From NCBI GenBank assembly GCA_949358305.1, contig OX442324.1, positions 7,909,601-7,973,600 of the forward strand: 64,000 nucleotides of DNA, in the 5' to 3' direction. The stretch comes from Strigamia acuminata. Lineage: Eukaryota > Arthropoda > Chilopoda > Geophilomorpha > Linotaeniidae. The notes beneath the pieces are model-generated. The model was not told the DNA's origin. It did not search any database and was given only the letters and a program-made list of their open reading frames with translations. A program made the translations under genes and the position numbers. Below, piece by piece: positions 1 to 10,607 of the stretch. How positions within the stretch are numbered: the stretch's first letter is position 1; every line of letters begins with the position of its first letter.

Positions 1-649
1 GTTTCATTATGATATTTTAGTTTGCCATTTTATATTTCATTATATTGCTTTAAATTGTTGATTTGTGTGAATTTGATGTTGCTACTTTTACATTAATGTT
101 TGTTAATTGCAATTGATTGAGTAATTTGTTATTGTAATTTTTATTCATAGTTGTAGTTTTATTTGCATTTTTATAACCCTTTATATATAGTTTAAATGAT
201 TGTCTATTTTTAGTGAATTTGGTATTTTTATTACATTTCTCATTTTTGTACTTCCTAATATTGCATTTGTTGTTGTAAATTTATATTGATGTCTTATTTG
301 AGTGTATTGATCTGTTCCAGTTTTGACTGAGGTTTTTACCCCCACGTTAATCTCTTAATTGGTGGGGTTTTTCCTAACCTGTGAGCACGACTTTCATTGG
401 TGCTCTGAACGTGTCATTCACATTCCTTTACCCATTTCCCATTGTATTGAAATAGAATAAACTTTAGTGTACTTTTTACCTCTAAAACGTGTGGTCGTGT
501 CTCTTCTTCACTCCGACGCCATTTGCAATTTTCATCAAAACCCTCAAGTAACTACATCCATTTGTATCCAGGACTTTGGAAATTTATTGCTAAGTTTGTA
601 CTACATTTATCTTGTGCAAATTTAACAATTAGTGGTGCTCTTTATTTAT
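1..649. other. AT-rich stretch, possible decayed LTR end
   Basis: No coding region is supported here. Around 320-560 the composition rises to a stretch with a short inverted pair (GTTTTTACCCC near 330 and GGGGTTTTTCC near 364), an AATAAA-like signal near 457 and a GC-richer tail. This resembles the R-U5 end of an LTR, but I could not find a partner copy, a target duplication or a primer site, so the origin is open. Confidence 0.25.
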
Positions 650-1387
650 TTAGAAAAATTTAAATGTCAATGAAAAAAAAATATTTTTGTACATTATTTT
701 GTAAATTACATCTGCCTTGTGGCAGCACTGTTTTTAGAATATTTTACAGTAGTTTAATTTTATAATAATGAGAAATAAAAGCATTTTCACACGAATTTAA
801 TCGAATCCGATGTTTTTTCATTTGTCGAAAGAAAAAGTAGAAAAATAGGTTTGATTCTGCATGTTTGCGACTCCAATGATGAAATTAAAGTTTGAAATTA
901 AATTACACAATTTTTATTTATTTGTTTGTTTATTAAAAAAAGAAATTGAATTGAAAATAAAGATTTTTGTCCGCTTATTGGTACTCTACCCTGAATCCCG
1001 ATATAAAAGATAATCCAGTAGGCACGTTCTTCTGATATTTCACGTAATCTTTACCGAAAAAATTTAAAAGAATGAATTCTTCTTCGTGTATCCGCTCGTT
1101 AAAGAAATTCCATGATGCGATAGTGTAACCGATTAAACAGATCGGATTGCACAATACAATCTGCAATTAGAAATAAACTTTTAGTGAGTAAATGCTATAA
1201 AGAAGACTGCAAAAGTAGATTATTTGCTTCTAAAAAATGCTTATTCAAGAAACACAATTCCAGCAATTTCCATTAAAAAATATAGTGTTGGATTGAACAA
1301 TACACATTAGTCCTGTCATGTATACAATACGTGTCATCGTCACGTATATAATGCGTGACATTATTTGGGGTATATAAACCCCCAACC
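650..1387 (-). repeat. Inverted-repeat arm L1 carrying an ICMT exon
   Basis: This arm is a reverse-complement copy of 3891-4680 (L2) and a same-orientation copy of 41620-42290 (L3). Read on the minus strand it holds, in order, a TATA-like box between G4 and C5 runs (near 1371-1387), a block of TACGTGAC/GTCACGTA motifs, the ICMT exon and its AT-rich 3' region. Its left 76 bp (about 698-773) lies in the opposite relative orientation from L2. The arm resembles a long terminal inverted repeat; no transposase was found. Confidence 0.7.
975..1160 (-). pseudogene. ICMT: ICMT last-exon fragment, copy 1
   Basis: Isoprenylcysteine carboxyl methyltransferase is an ER membrane enzyme that methylates the C-terminal prenylcysteine of CaaX proteins. 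This minus-strand exon follows a good 3' splice site (TTTCTAATTGCAG) and encodes about 61 residues with the family's C-terminal signature: NPIC, then RI followed by an acidic EEE run, then FFGKDY, then VPTGL. It ends at a TAA at 975-977. Only the last exon is present. The intron flank shows it was copied as DNA rather than from mRNA. It keeps the full acidic EEE run, which differs in copies 2 and 3. The frame is open, but no upstream ICMT exon is visible, so it is probably a non-functional fragment. Confidence 0.82.
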
Positions 1388-1640
1388 ATTGTTGAAGTCA
1401 AAAAATGTCCGGTCGAAAAAAATCCTGGTTGAGATGAATCCTGGTCGAAAATTTTCCTGGTCGAAAATTATCCTGTTTGAGTCGAAAAAATTCCTAGTCG
1501 AAAATTTTCCTGGTCGAAAATTTTCCTGGTCGAAAATAATCCCAGTCGAAAAAAAGCGCACTTTACCTCGAGTCGAAAAGAATCCCGGTCGCAAAGAATC
1601 CGGGTCGAAAATATTCCTCCTCGCCGTTTTCCTGCCCTCC
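1388..1640. repeat. 16-bp tandem array (GGTCGAAAATTTTCCT type), L1 side
   Basis: An imperfect array with a 16-bp period; the core GTCGAAAA is followed by a T/A run and CCTG. About a dozen units are visible between 1400 and 1610. Some are degenerate (GTCGAAAAAAA, GTCGAAAAGAATCCC). It lies between the ICMT arm and the Gypsy-B pol remnant. The same array in opposite orientation is at 3700-3890, and a shorter one is at 42297-42375. Confidence 0.85.
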
Positions 1641-3690
1641 GCAGGTCAGACGTGACGCTCAAGGCGTACGCAGGCGCACCGATTGCCGTGTTTGGTGAGG
1701 TGTCGTTGGCTGTGAGTTATCTGGGATTCGAGGGGGAGGTGGATTTTTTAGTAGTTGAGGGCGAGGGGCCCAATTTGTTGGGTAGGGACCTCATAGGACG
1801 TTTGGGCGTGAAAGTGGAAGAGCAAGTGGTGGACTCAGCACCAGTTGGTCAAGAGTTTGTGGAAGTGCATCAATCAATTGATGCAAGTGCCGAAACACAG
1901 ATGGCAGCCTTGTTGGAAAAATTTGCAGAAATTTTTGAGGTTGGGTTGGGGGCATTTGATGGGCCCCCAATTGATTTAAGAATGCGGGCAGATGTTACGC
2001 CACGATTTTTCAGGCCCCGCCCGGTCCCAATCCCTCTCAGGCCCCTCGTGGAGAAAGAAATTGACCGGTTGGTGGCAGAGGGGATCTTTACCTTCATCAC
2101 TTTTTCCGAGTGGGCCACACCATTGGTGGTCGTGAGGAAAAAGGATGGGGGGGTTTGCCTTTGCGGCGATTACCGATCCACCATCAACATCGCCATCGAA
2201 CCGGATCCGTTTCCCCTCCCCTCAATTGCAGATATATTCGCACAAGTGGGGAGAGCCACGATATTCTCTAAATTAGATTACCGACACGCGTACCAACAGT
2301 TGAAATTGTCGCAGAAATCCGCAATTATTGGAGGAACACCTGGTGATTGTCGCGCTGGTTTTTGAAAGGTTGATGAGGAAAAAACTTCGTTTGTGTCGCG
2401 CGAAATGCGTTTTTTGCGTAACAAGTATTGAATTTTTGGGGTTTCAACTGGCGCATGGCGGCGTTTCCCCGTTACCCGAGCGAGTAAGGGCCATCACCGA
2501 GATTAAGGCCCCAACAGAAGTGACCCAGGTCAAGTCTTTTCTCGGCCTGATCAACTTCTACGGCCAGTTTGTCCAGGGTTTATCGACGATGGCAGCGCCA
2601 TTGTACGCGTTGCTTGTCAAGGGGCAACCGTGGATGTGGTTGAAAACGCAGGAAAGCGCGTTTAATCGCATTAAACAGGCACTTGTGTCGGCTCCCATCT
2701 TAAAATTTTACGATTTGAGTCGACCTGCCGTAGTTGTGGCGGACGCGTCCCCAGTGGGGGTGGGGCCTGTGCTGGCCCAAGTGGGCACCGATAACAGAGA
2801 GTAGCCAGTAGTGTATGCGTCGCGCTCCTTGTCATCTGCCGAAAGGAATTATGCGCAGATTGACAAGGAAGTGCTGGCCATCCTGTTCGCAGTGAAAAGG
2901 TTCCACCAATACATCTGCGGACGCCACTTCTCGATTTATACAGACCATCGCCCGTTGCTGGGTATTCTTGGGAGGAATCGCCCAATATCTAACATAATTG
3001 TGCTGAGGATGTTGCGCTGGGCTTTAGCTTTAGCTTGTTATGACTACGAGTTGATGTATCGAAAAGGCGTGGACGTGTCTAACGCTGATGCTTTAAGCCG
3101 CGCGCCAGTCGATCCACCATTAAATGTGAAAACTAATATTTACACTTTTTTAACAGAACTTACTTTGGAGAGCTTGATCGCGAGGCAGGAACTGGTGTTG
3201 ACCACGGGCAGTGACCCTGTTCTGCGCGAGGTGATGCAGATGGTGAAGTCGGGCGTGTGGACTGCTGTTGGTGACAAAAGCGAGTTTCAGCCTTATAAAG
3301 ATCGTTTTCTTGAACTGTCGTTGGACGCCGGCGTGGTCGTTTGGGGAGAGAGGTTTGTTGTGCCCGCGACGCTTGTGCAGCGTGCGCTGCAGTTGCTGCA
3401 CGATGGGCACGTCGGCATTGTGTCGATGAAGGGCCGTGCGCGAGCTGCGTTTTGGTGGCCGACGGTCAACGCTGATATCGCCGCGCACTGTGCTGCATGT
3501 GAGACGTGCAAAAAGCTGGCCCCCATGCCGCCTCGTGCGCTGCCGGTGAGTTGGCCGCGCGCCGCTCTCCCTTGGGAGCGAATCCATCTGGACTACGCCG
3601 GGCCCCTGCTTGGCAAGATGATTTTAATAGTCGTCGACGCTCTGTCAGGCTGGATAGAGGCACAAGCTGTTGCTTCTGCAACCAGTGTCG
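1640..3690 (+). pseudogene. Gypsy-B pol remnant, protease end to integrase N-half
   Basis: A decayed Ty3/gypsy pol. In order it shows the end of the protease (motif LLGRDLIG near 1785), the RT fingers and palm (SEWATPLVVVRKKDGG; IFSKLDYRHAYQQLKL), a connection region (VKSFLGLINFYGQF), RNase H (VVADASPVG; IYTDHRPL; NADALSRAP) and the integrase zinc region (HDGHVG, then CAACETCKK) with the first core aspartate (HLDYAGPL). Three lesions are visible: a deletion and frame change near 2325-2350 that removes the RT catalytic YxDD region; an in-frame TAG at 2802-2804; and an abrupt end inside the integrase core near 3690, where the 16-bp repeats begin. No gag or LTR is attached. The later parts of the same type of pol appear at 42376-45693. 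Confidence 0.85.
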
Positions 3691-3699
3691 ACTGGATGC

Positions 3700-3890
3700 G
3701 AAATGGTCTTTTTTTCGACTGGGATAATTTTCGACCAGTAAAATTTTCGACCGGGAAAATTTTCGACCGGGATTTTTTTCGACTCAAACAGGATAATTTT
3801 CGACCGGGATACTTTTCGACCGGGATAATTTTCGACCGGGAAAATTTTCGACCAGGATTTTTTTCGACCGAAATTGGATTTTTCGACTTC
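3700..3890. repeat. 16-bp tandem array, L2 side (inverted)
   Basis: This is the reverse complement of the array at 1388-1640: repeated TTTTCGACCGGGA units about 16 bp apart, with a GACTCAAACAGG variant shared with the other array. It directly abuts the truncated Gypsy-B integrase on its left and the ICMT arm on its right. Confidence 0.85.
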
Positions 3891-4680
3891 AACTATGGTT
3901 GGGGGTTTATATACTCCAAATAATGTCACGCATTATATACGTGACGATGTCAGTATACAATACGTGACGATGACGCGTATTGTATACATGACAGGACTAA
4001 TGTACGATATATTGTTCAATCCAATACAATATTTTTTAATGGAAATTGCTGGAATTGTGTTTCTTGAATAAGCATTTTTTACACAAATAATCTACTTTTG
4101 CAGCCTTCTTTATAGCATTTACTCACTAAAAGTTTATTTCTAATTGCAGATTGTGTTGTGCAATCCGATCTGTTTAATCGGTTACACTATCGCATCATGG
4201 AATTTCTTTAACGAGCGGATATACAAAGAAGAATTCATTCTTTTAAATTTTTTCGGTCAAGATTACGTGAAATATCAGAAGAAAGTGCCTACTGGATTAC
4301 CTGTTATATCGGGATTCAGGGTAGAGTGCCAATAAGCGGACAAAAATCTTTATTTTCAATTCAATTTCTTTTTTTAATAAACAAACAAACAAACAAATAA
4401 ATAAAAACTGTGTAAATTAATTTCAAACTTTAATTTCATCATTGGAGTCTCAAACATGCAGAAATCAAACCTATTTTTCTACTTTTCCATCCGACAAATG
4501 AAAAAACATCGGATTCGATTAAATTCGTGTGAAAATGCTTTTATTATTTTGTAAATAATTTTACATCTGCCTTGTGGCAGCACTGTTTTTAGAATATTTT
4601 ACAGTAGTTTTAATTTTATAATAATGAGAAAGATGTACAAAAATATTTTTTTTCTATTGACATTTAAATATTTTTTAAAC
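3891..4680 (+). repeat. Inverted-repeat arm L2 carrying an ICMT exon
   Basis: This is the reverse-complement partner of L1 (650-1387); together with the 16-bp arrays the arms form a palindrome of about 4 kb around Gypsy-B. It contains the TATACTCC/TATA motif next to CCCCCAACC, GTCACG-type repeats, ICMT exon copy 2, its 3' region and a 76-bp segment (about 4550-4628) whose orientation is flipped relative to L1. The tail runs into the AAR2 fragment. Confidence 0.7.
4150..4335 (+). pseudogene. ICMT: ICMT last-exon fragment, copy 2
   Basis: A second copy of the ICMT terminal exon, preceded by the same splice acceptor (TTTCTAATTGCAG at about 4137-4149) and ending at TAA 4333-4335. The frame is open for about 61 residues with NPIC, RIYKEEF, FFGQDY and VPTGL. 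The first of the three acidic positions is Lys here, and there are conservative changes elsewhere. Its orientation is opposite to copies 1 and 3. Convergent with it, about 350 bp downstream, is the tail of the AAR2 fragment on the minus strand. No other ICMT exon precedes it; the sequence upstream is the 16-bp array. Confidence 0.82.
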
Positions 4681-4689
4681 CTTCTATCC

Positions 4690-5437
4690 TTTTCTACAAT
4701 TTCGTGCGGTACTTGTTGGTTCCCGTTCAAATTGGAGAAGAAAGAATGCAATGTGTTGATGAGGAAGTTCCTGAAGTTGGTGATGAAGTACAAAAATGAA
4801 TTTTGAATATAAATCTGCGTATTTCGTAAGAGCATTGTCACACGAGCACAGCAAGTGGATTAACTGTTTTCATTCTTCAAATGCGTCGTACACCTGTTCT
4901 AAAATGAAACAAATAAAAGCCATTTGAAGTTCTCCGAGAATGTCTTCAGGATCTGGCAAGAAATTTGTGTTACTTTTTTAAAATCAAAATTGTCTTTTTT
5001 TTTCTTTTTACTTTTTTTCAGGAAATTTGGAAAAACGAATTTCCGTCCCGGGTTTTTGACACATTTTCGGAAGAAAATCATCTAGTTTTGGTGTCTTATT
5101 TGTTCTTGTTGACAATTCTGATGATTCACTCTCATCAGTTATTAAATGGGAAACTGACAAAATTTTTTTGTTTAATGGCTGCACCCGGTCTAAAACCGCG
5201 TCTAATAGAATAAGTTTTGTATAAAATATTTTACAAAATACGAATTTCTTTTTCCTTACTTACCAATCATGTAATGGGTCTGGGAAATCCATTTTTTCCA
5301 GTTGTCGTATGTATAAGCGCCTAAATGTTTGTCAAGCTCCCTTAAATTCTCTTTAAACCTGTCTAGAAATCTTCATCTGAAATGACTTCATCTTTGATAT
5401 CTATATTGAACGATACACAATTCAAGTTACAGTCCAC
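4690..5437 (-). pseudogene. AAR2: AAR2 splicing-factor fragment, three exons, disrupted
   Basis: AAR2 is an assembly chaperone of the U5 snRNP that binds PRP8. On the minus strand three exons can be read. Exon A (5437-5264) contains ENLRELDKHLGAY and KKWISQTHYMI. Exon B (5201 to about 5012) contains QPLNKKI and GTEIRFSKFPE. Exon C (4952 to about 4690) contains [12 protein letters not shown] and QLIHLLCSCDNAL. The introns are about 60 bp with GT...AG ends (5263-5202 and about 5011-4953). Disruptions: a frameshift with TAG near 5363-5365, an in-frame TGA at 4870-4872 in place of a Trp expected from the family, a phase mismatch at the second intron, and loss of similarity before the natural C-terminus. 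The intron content indicates a DNA-level copy. The family call rests on recalled family motifs. Confidence 0.8.
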
Positions 5438-5718
5438 CTTAAACGTTAATTAAAATAACCTTCTAAAAATATTTATCCCATTTTGTAACAACTATTTCTC
5501 CTTTTTTGAATTAATGAAAAAATCCAGTTCTGGGTGCCGTTTGGTTGTCTCGACTAACTGCACTGAAATAAAGAAAATAAATTGTGGTCATTAGTCATTG
5601 CAAAATCCAAATCCAAATTTTTAACCTCGAAATTACCTGTAATATACAAAAATTCAAAAAGAATAAATTTAAAAAATTATCCCGGTACCCAACCACTCGA
5701 TGACTTCAACGCTTCAAC

Positions 5719-5923
5719 CGATTCGGTTGCCAATGCTCTCCCCTCCAATTCTTGTCATGTCACTCGGTCACTCACCCCGCATCTACGCATCTGCCAATCA
5801 GTGACCAGTGACTTTGACCCATTTTTAACCCCTTTGTTTTTCAGTGAAGAAAACACAAAACTTAGGGGGCACAGAAAGGCTTGGGTGCATTGCACAACTC
5901 AAAAAACACATCAAACTCACCTC
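5719..5923. repeat. 205-bp segment with inverted copy at 40452-40655
   Basis: This stretch is repeated in reverse complement at 40452-40655 with only a few differences. On the minus strand it lies immediately after the splice donor (GTGAGT, 5920-5915) of the SYF1 exon, so it is most simply the following intron of that gene copy. From 5438 to 5718 I see nothing recognisable. Confidence 0.8.
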
Positions 5924-5983
5924 GAACATCTCATTCTCATCGGGCAGCACGGCTTTCGTGCCACGGTCGTAAACGGCCATTGC
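5921..5983 (-). pseudogene. XAB2: SYF1/XAB2 exon, 3' part (split by Copia-A)
   Basis: The minus strand reads AVYDRGTKAV and DENEMFE and ends at a good splice donor (GAG/GTGAGT, exon end at 5921). The 5' part of the same exon is at 12148-12093, across Copia-A. SYF1/XAB2 is a HAT-repeat protein of the NineTeen complex in the spliceosome, also linked to transcription-coupled repair. The last five bases (5979-5983, ATTGC) are the copia target duplication. Removing the element and one ATTGC copy leaves the exon frame open. Confidence 0.78.
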
Positions 5984-6298
5984 TGTTAGCTAGTTGCAGT
6001 GTATTTGGACTGTTAAAATAGATAAGGAAACAACTTTAAATAAAGAAACAACCAGACCTGAATACATGTGCTCCTTGCATGGAGAAAAACCAAAGGAGAA
6101 GTCCTCTTTTAATCAGTTTAGAAAGAAGTGCCATCTAGTGGCAAAAATACATTAAAAGTGTAATAAAGCCATCTGGTGGGAAAATACACAATCAAGATAA
6201 TAAACAGTTATATAAACAAACTAAGAGATGCAATGAATAAGAGAACTGTTTACATAACAAATACAATTAACTGATCAGTAATATGATTAGGATTTACA
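5984..6298 (-). repeat. Copia-A 3' LTR
   Basis: A 315-bp LTR that reads TGTTAGCTAG to GATTTACA on the plus strand. It matches 11773-12087 except for about two substitutions (near 6034 and 6240). The minus-strand PPT is directly adjacent on the right. Confidence 0.95.
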
Positions 6299-6313
6299 AG
6301 CGGCCCCCTCATA
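6299..6313 (-). promoter_or_regulatory. Copia-A polypurine tract
   Basis: The minus strand reads ATGAGGGGGCCGCT immediately before the 3' LTR. This is the expected RNase H-resistant primer for plus-strand synthesis; nearly the same GAGGGGGCCG sequence is used in Copia-B. Confidence 0.85.
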
Positions 6314-6324
6314 TTACTTAAGCA

Positions 6325-8667
6325 CTAATCAAAATAAACACACATAAACTTTGAACAGAATTTAAGTAAAGTAGTCTTATCCACTGCTTTAGTCATTACA
6401 TCCGCTGGATTGTCATTGGTATCAACATAACGGATAATAAGACCATGATCTTTTACTAATGCACGGACGAAGTGGTATTTGATGTCAATATGCTTAGTAC
6501 GCCGATTTTCGATAGCAGATCTCGAAAAGTCTATGGATGAAGTGTTATCACAAAATACGGCATGAAGTTTGATTCCATCCGCAGGTGGTATGATTTCACA
6601 AAGAACACGTTCCAACCAGATGAAATCTTTAACCGTCTCAGCCAGAGCAACATATTCAGATTCCATGGTGGAGAGCGACACACTTTTTTGTTTGAAGGCT
6701 CTCCATGAGATAGCAGCATTTCCCAAAGTGATTACAGTTCCGCCTATGGAGACGCGGTCGTCACGATTGTTAGCATGGTCCGCATCAGCGAAGGCTCTCA
6801 GTTGTGGTTCTCTATCGCAGACCAAGATCAAGTTGTAATGCCGGCTATACTTTACATAACCTAAGAGATCCAGCAGGGCCCTCCAATGTGCTTGCCCTGG
6901 GTTGGACTGGAATTGGCTTAACACATTCACCGCGTAGGAGATGTCTGGTCGAGTGCGTGAAGCAATAAAGGCCAAACATCCTAATAAACTACGGTAAGGA
7001 AGGTGGCTCATTTCTTCCACTTGTTTGAGGGTTTGCGGACAATCTTTCTTCGATAAAACTGTCGCCTTGATAATTGGAGATGATCTAAGGGTAACTCCAA
7101 AGTGTTCAAAGCGCTCAAGCGTTCTAGAGATGAGAGTCCGTTGGTGAATCTGAATGAGATTATTTTTATAATACTCAAATTCTATGCCAAGTAGCTTTTT
7201 GGTTTGTCCGAGAATTACCAAGTCAAAATGCCCCTGAATAAGGACAATGGCATCGTTAGCATGTCGAATTGTTCTACCAAAAACCACCATGTCGTCGACA
7301 TAAACGATAAGGATAACATGATTAGCAAGCTTATAAACACAGTTACACCAATCGAGTCCAGTAAATCCCAGTTGGCGAAGAACTTTATCCAATTCGGAAT
7401 TCCACTCTCTTCCTGATTGATGTAAGCCATAGATGGCTTTAATCAGCCTACAAACTAGATGTTCTTGTCCTTTCTTTACGTATCCCTGTGGTTGGGTCAT
7501 ATAAACTGTATTTTGAAGATTTGCATATAAATATGCGCACTTGACATCTATTTGGACGTGAGCCCAACCTAAGATTCCAACTAGGAGGGTAAATAGAAAA
7601 CGGACAATCGAGAAATCGACGACAGGCGAAAAGACTTCATCGTAGGAGTCGCCATATATCTGGGTAAAGCCGCGTGCAACCAGGCGTGCCTTGTACCTCA
7701 TACCAGGTTTTACGGTATAAACCCATCTACAGGTAACAGGTTTCTCTTCCGCCGGATGCTCAGCAAGTTCCCAGACCCCTCGATCGATCATCGTTCCAAT
7801 CTCGTCGTTCATTGCCTCCTGCCACTGTTCTCGCTGAGGAGAACGTTGGACATCATTGTAGGTATGTGGTATGATGATTTCAACGTTGTTAACTTCCTCA
7901 TTCTCAAGTTCCAGTGCATTGAGTTGAAGATTATCCACATCATTCTGATCATCACATCTAGAAGTTTCTGGTGGGTCAGGCAATGTTCGAGTAACAAATT
8001 CTACTTTATCTCGGGAGAATTCCAAATTATGTTGTGCACAATAGCGCTCGATTTCCGGTATTGAACGCAGCTTTGGCTTGGGTTGTCCTTGGATTGTATA
8101 CTCATAGTCCACTTGTGGACTTCCTTTTCGTGGCTTAATTAGCTGTTCCCAAACACAAGCTGTAGGCGCAGATGTCAATAGCATCTTTGTTGGTACCGGT
8201 GCTGGTGGAGGTATAGGATTGACTTTGACAGGTTGCTTTGGAGAATGAGTTGCCGTATCTGTGGCCATCGGCGTGGGGTCATCTGGCATGACGACATAAC
8301 CAGGGCCCAGCTCGCGTTCCACTCCTTTCTTGCTTTCGACGAATTTAACGTCGTTGGACTGGACTACTTTCGATAAATCCGGAACCCATACGCGGTAGCC
8401 ACGTGTACTGGTAGGGTAACCTAACATGATTCCTCGATGTGACTTGTTATCTAATTTGCCACGGACTGGGTTCCGTACATAACACAATGAACCAAATTTT
8501 CGAAAATGTCCCACTGCTGGTTTCCGTCCGTATAAAAGCTCCAAGGGTGTTTTGTTGGTCTTATTCTTAATGACCCTATTCCTGAGATAATTAAACGTCA
8601 TTAGGGCTTCAGCCCAAAATCTATGCTCTAGATTCCCATCATTCAGTAAAGCACGCACGCCATCCAT
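6325..8667 (-). pseudogene. Copia-A pol 3' part: integrase C-half, RT, RNase H
   Basis: A 780-residue open frame that begins inside the integrase domain (FWAEALMTFNYLRNR, then a GKLDNKSHRGIMLGY-type region), followed by RT (KARLVARGFTQIYG; IDVKCAYLYA; the catalytic YVDD near 7290-7310) and RNase H (FADADHANNRDD; STMESEYVAL; KHIDIKYHFV). It is one base out of frame with the upstream gag-PR-IN part: TAA (8669-8667) and ATG (8667-8665) overlap as TAATG. The break falls just after the integrase catalytic Glu region, so a natural gag/pol boundary is unlikely and a one-base deletion is the simplest explanation. The RT and RNase H motifs look intact. Confidence 0.92.
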
Positions 8668-10580
8668 TAATGTTGGTTAATCCTTTCGGCCACCCCATTC
8701 TGTTCAGGCGTATAAGGGTTCGTCTTTTCATGTGTAATACCGATGCCTTCCAAGTATGTGGCAAATTTGCCCGAACAAAATTTTATGCCATTGTCCGTTC
8801 GAATGGTGATGACTTTCTTCTCCAGAATTCGCTCAATTCGAGTCACATATGCTTGGAAAAGTCCAAAAACTTGATCCTTTCTCTCCATTGGATAAACCGT
8901 AGTATGGCGAGAGTAATCATCGGTAATTGTAAGAAAGTAGGTGCAGCCGGATAATGAACGTGTTGGAAGTTGACCACAAACATTTATGTGTAAGAGTTCC
9001 AGTACTTTAGTTGACCTGATCTGTGGGATCGGCTTGATAGAAAGGCACTTTTTCTTTGCGAGATCACAAACTTCACAATGGTCCAACTTTCCAGAAAGTT
9101 CCTCTAGCCCTCTAACCGCTCCATGTCGAACAGTTTGCTGCACACTTTCCAAATGAATATGTCCAAATCTTTCATGCCATAATCGTAAATCGGGCACAGT
9201 GTCCGGTTCCGATGTCAATGCGGATTTCCCAGGATATCCATCCGCGTTTTCCTTAACTGGGACTTGGTGACGTCCAATGTCCGTTTTCACAAAATATAAG
9301 TTTTTGTGTTTGACAGCTTCTATAACTGGTATAAAATCTTTGCCATAATATAGTCTGACGCGGCCCGATCCAATGCTAGCTTTACATCCGAGGTCGTCCA
9401 GCGTAGAGGCAGAAATCATGTTACGTCGTAGGTCCGGCGAATAAAACACATTTCGCAACGTAACAGGCTTGACACTCGTCCCAAAAACACAGTTGATCGA
9501 GACATCTCCAATTCCTTCAATGTCTATAGTCGAAGACTTTCCGGCTTGCATTATTTTACCATTCGCTAGTGGTTTAAATCGGATGAAGAATTCCTTATTC
9601 TTGCAAAAGTGGCTGGTGGCTCCTGAATCGTAAACCCACTCCACATCCTGTTTTACTGGTGTCACAGCTTCAGCATCACAAAGTTCCATCAGGTAACCCA
9701 ACTCTCTAAATTTCGCTGTGAAGTCACTCTCGTCACTCTCGCCAATTTCTATTTCTTCTCCGCTCAATTTGGTCTTAGCGTGGCATTCACGTGCCCAATG
9801 TCCCTGGCGGCCACAGCGATGACACGGCCCCCAAGTCGAAGGTTGCCCACGGCCACCACGGCCACCACGAGAACGTCCTCGATACGTGCCGCCCCGCTGT
9901 CCATCAGTTCCAGAATAATGGCCAGGTTTGCCTTTTGTTAAATCAAGGCCAAAAGCGCCTTGGACTTGCTGCTCTCTGGCATCACGCTTCACCTGCGCAA
10001 TCCGACCTTCTTCCGAAATCAGCTCTTTCTCCACTTTATCCAGGGTAAATTCCTTGTCTTCCCACCGATAGATTGTCTGTACAATCGTTTGAAACTCAGG
10101 TGGGAGACGCCTAATCAGTTGAAAAGACTGGTAAATGTCATTAACAGAATGTTTAAGTCCCTCAAGTAACTTTGATGTCTTGCGTATTCTGGCAGCAAAG
10201 ACTCCAATGCTTTCTGTTTCAGCATTATAGCGTAGGCTAAAAAATTCGTCCAGCAATTGCATCACTCGGGCTCGGGAAACTGGTTCAAAATTAGTCTTTA
10301 AAATTTTCCAGGCTTCCTTGGCATCCTGAGTGTTGCTTAAAAGTTCCCGGTATTGCTTCTCTATTCCATAGTAGATCATGCTATAAGCTCGGTCCTTGCG
10401 GAAAGCGTTGTCTTGCTTCTCTCGCCAAGTTGTAGTTGCATCGACCAATGGAATGTCGGTACCACCAACAAAGCCCCAACAGCCCTGGTACATGAGGGCG
10501 ACCATGATCTCCTCCTTCCAAGTGGCATAATTGTCTTTGCCGAGAAGAGTCACTTTGTGTCCACCAACTTTCTCTTCCAT
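8667..10580 (-). pseudogene. Copia-A gag, protease and integrase N-half
   Basis: The likely start is the ATG at 10580 (MEEKVGG), since the longer frame opens without an ATG. In order: a copia gag (NYATWKEEIMVAL; GCWGFV), a CCHC zinc knuckle (CHRCGRQGHWAREC, about residue 250), an aspartic protease (YDSGATSHF, about residue 313) and integrase with an HHCC zinc site (WHERFGHIH then CEVCDLAKK). The first core Asp position reads Asn (LHINVCG, codon at 8984-8982), where the related Copia-B and Copia-C have Asp. The frame ends at TAA 8669-8667 after NGVAERINQ. With the Asn and the frameshift, the integrase should be inactive. Confidence 0.92.
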
Positions 10581-10607
10581 TTTAGCAGTTGGAAGTAAAT
10601 TCGGCAC

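Noticed and set aside
4965-5213. Plus-strand frame with a strong splice acceptor (CTTTTTTTCAG) reading as a terminal exon
   Set aside because: The minus strand of the same bases encodes AAR2 exon B with family motifs; the plus-strand reading is its shadow.
5840-5925. Acceptor-like TTTTTCAG followed by a KLRGH-type peptide, similar to a ribosomal protein start
   Set aside because: Only about five residues match and only with a frame slip; the stretch is better explained as SYF1 intron.
8660-8672. TAATG overlap in Copia-A as a programmed reinitiation site
   Set aside because: It falls inside integrase, and the related Copia-B and Copia-C have one frame there, so a mutation is simpler.
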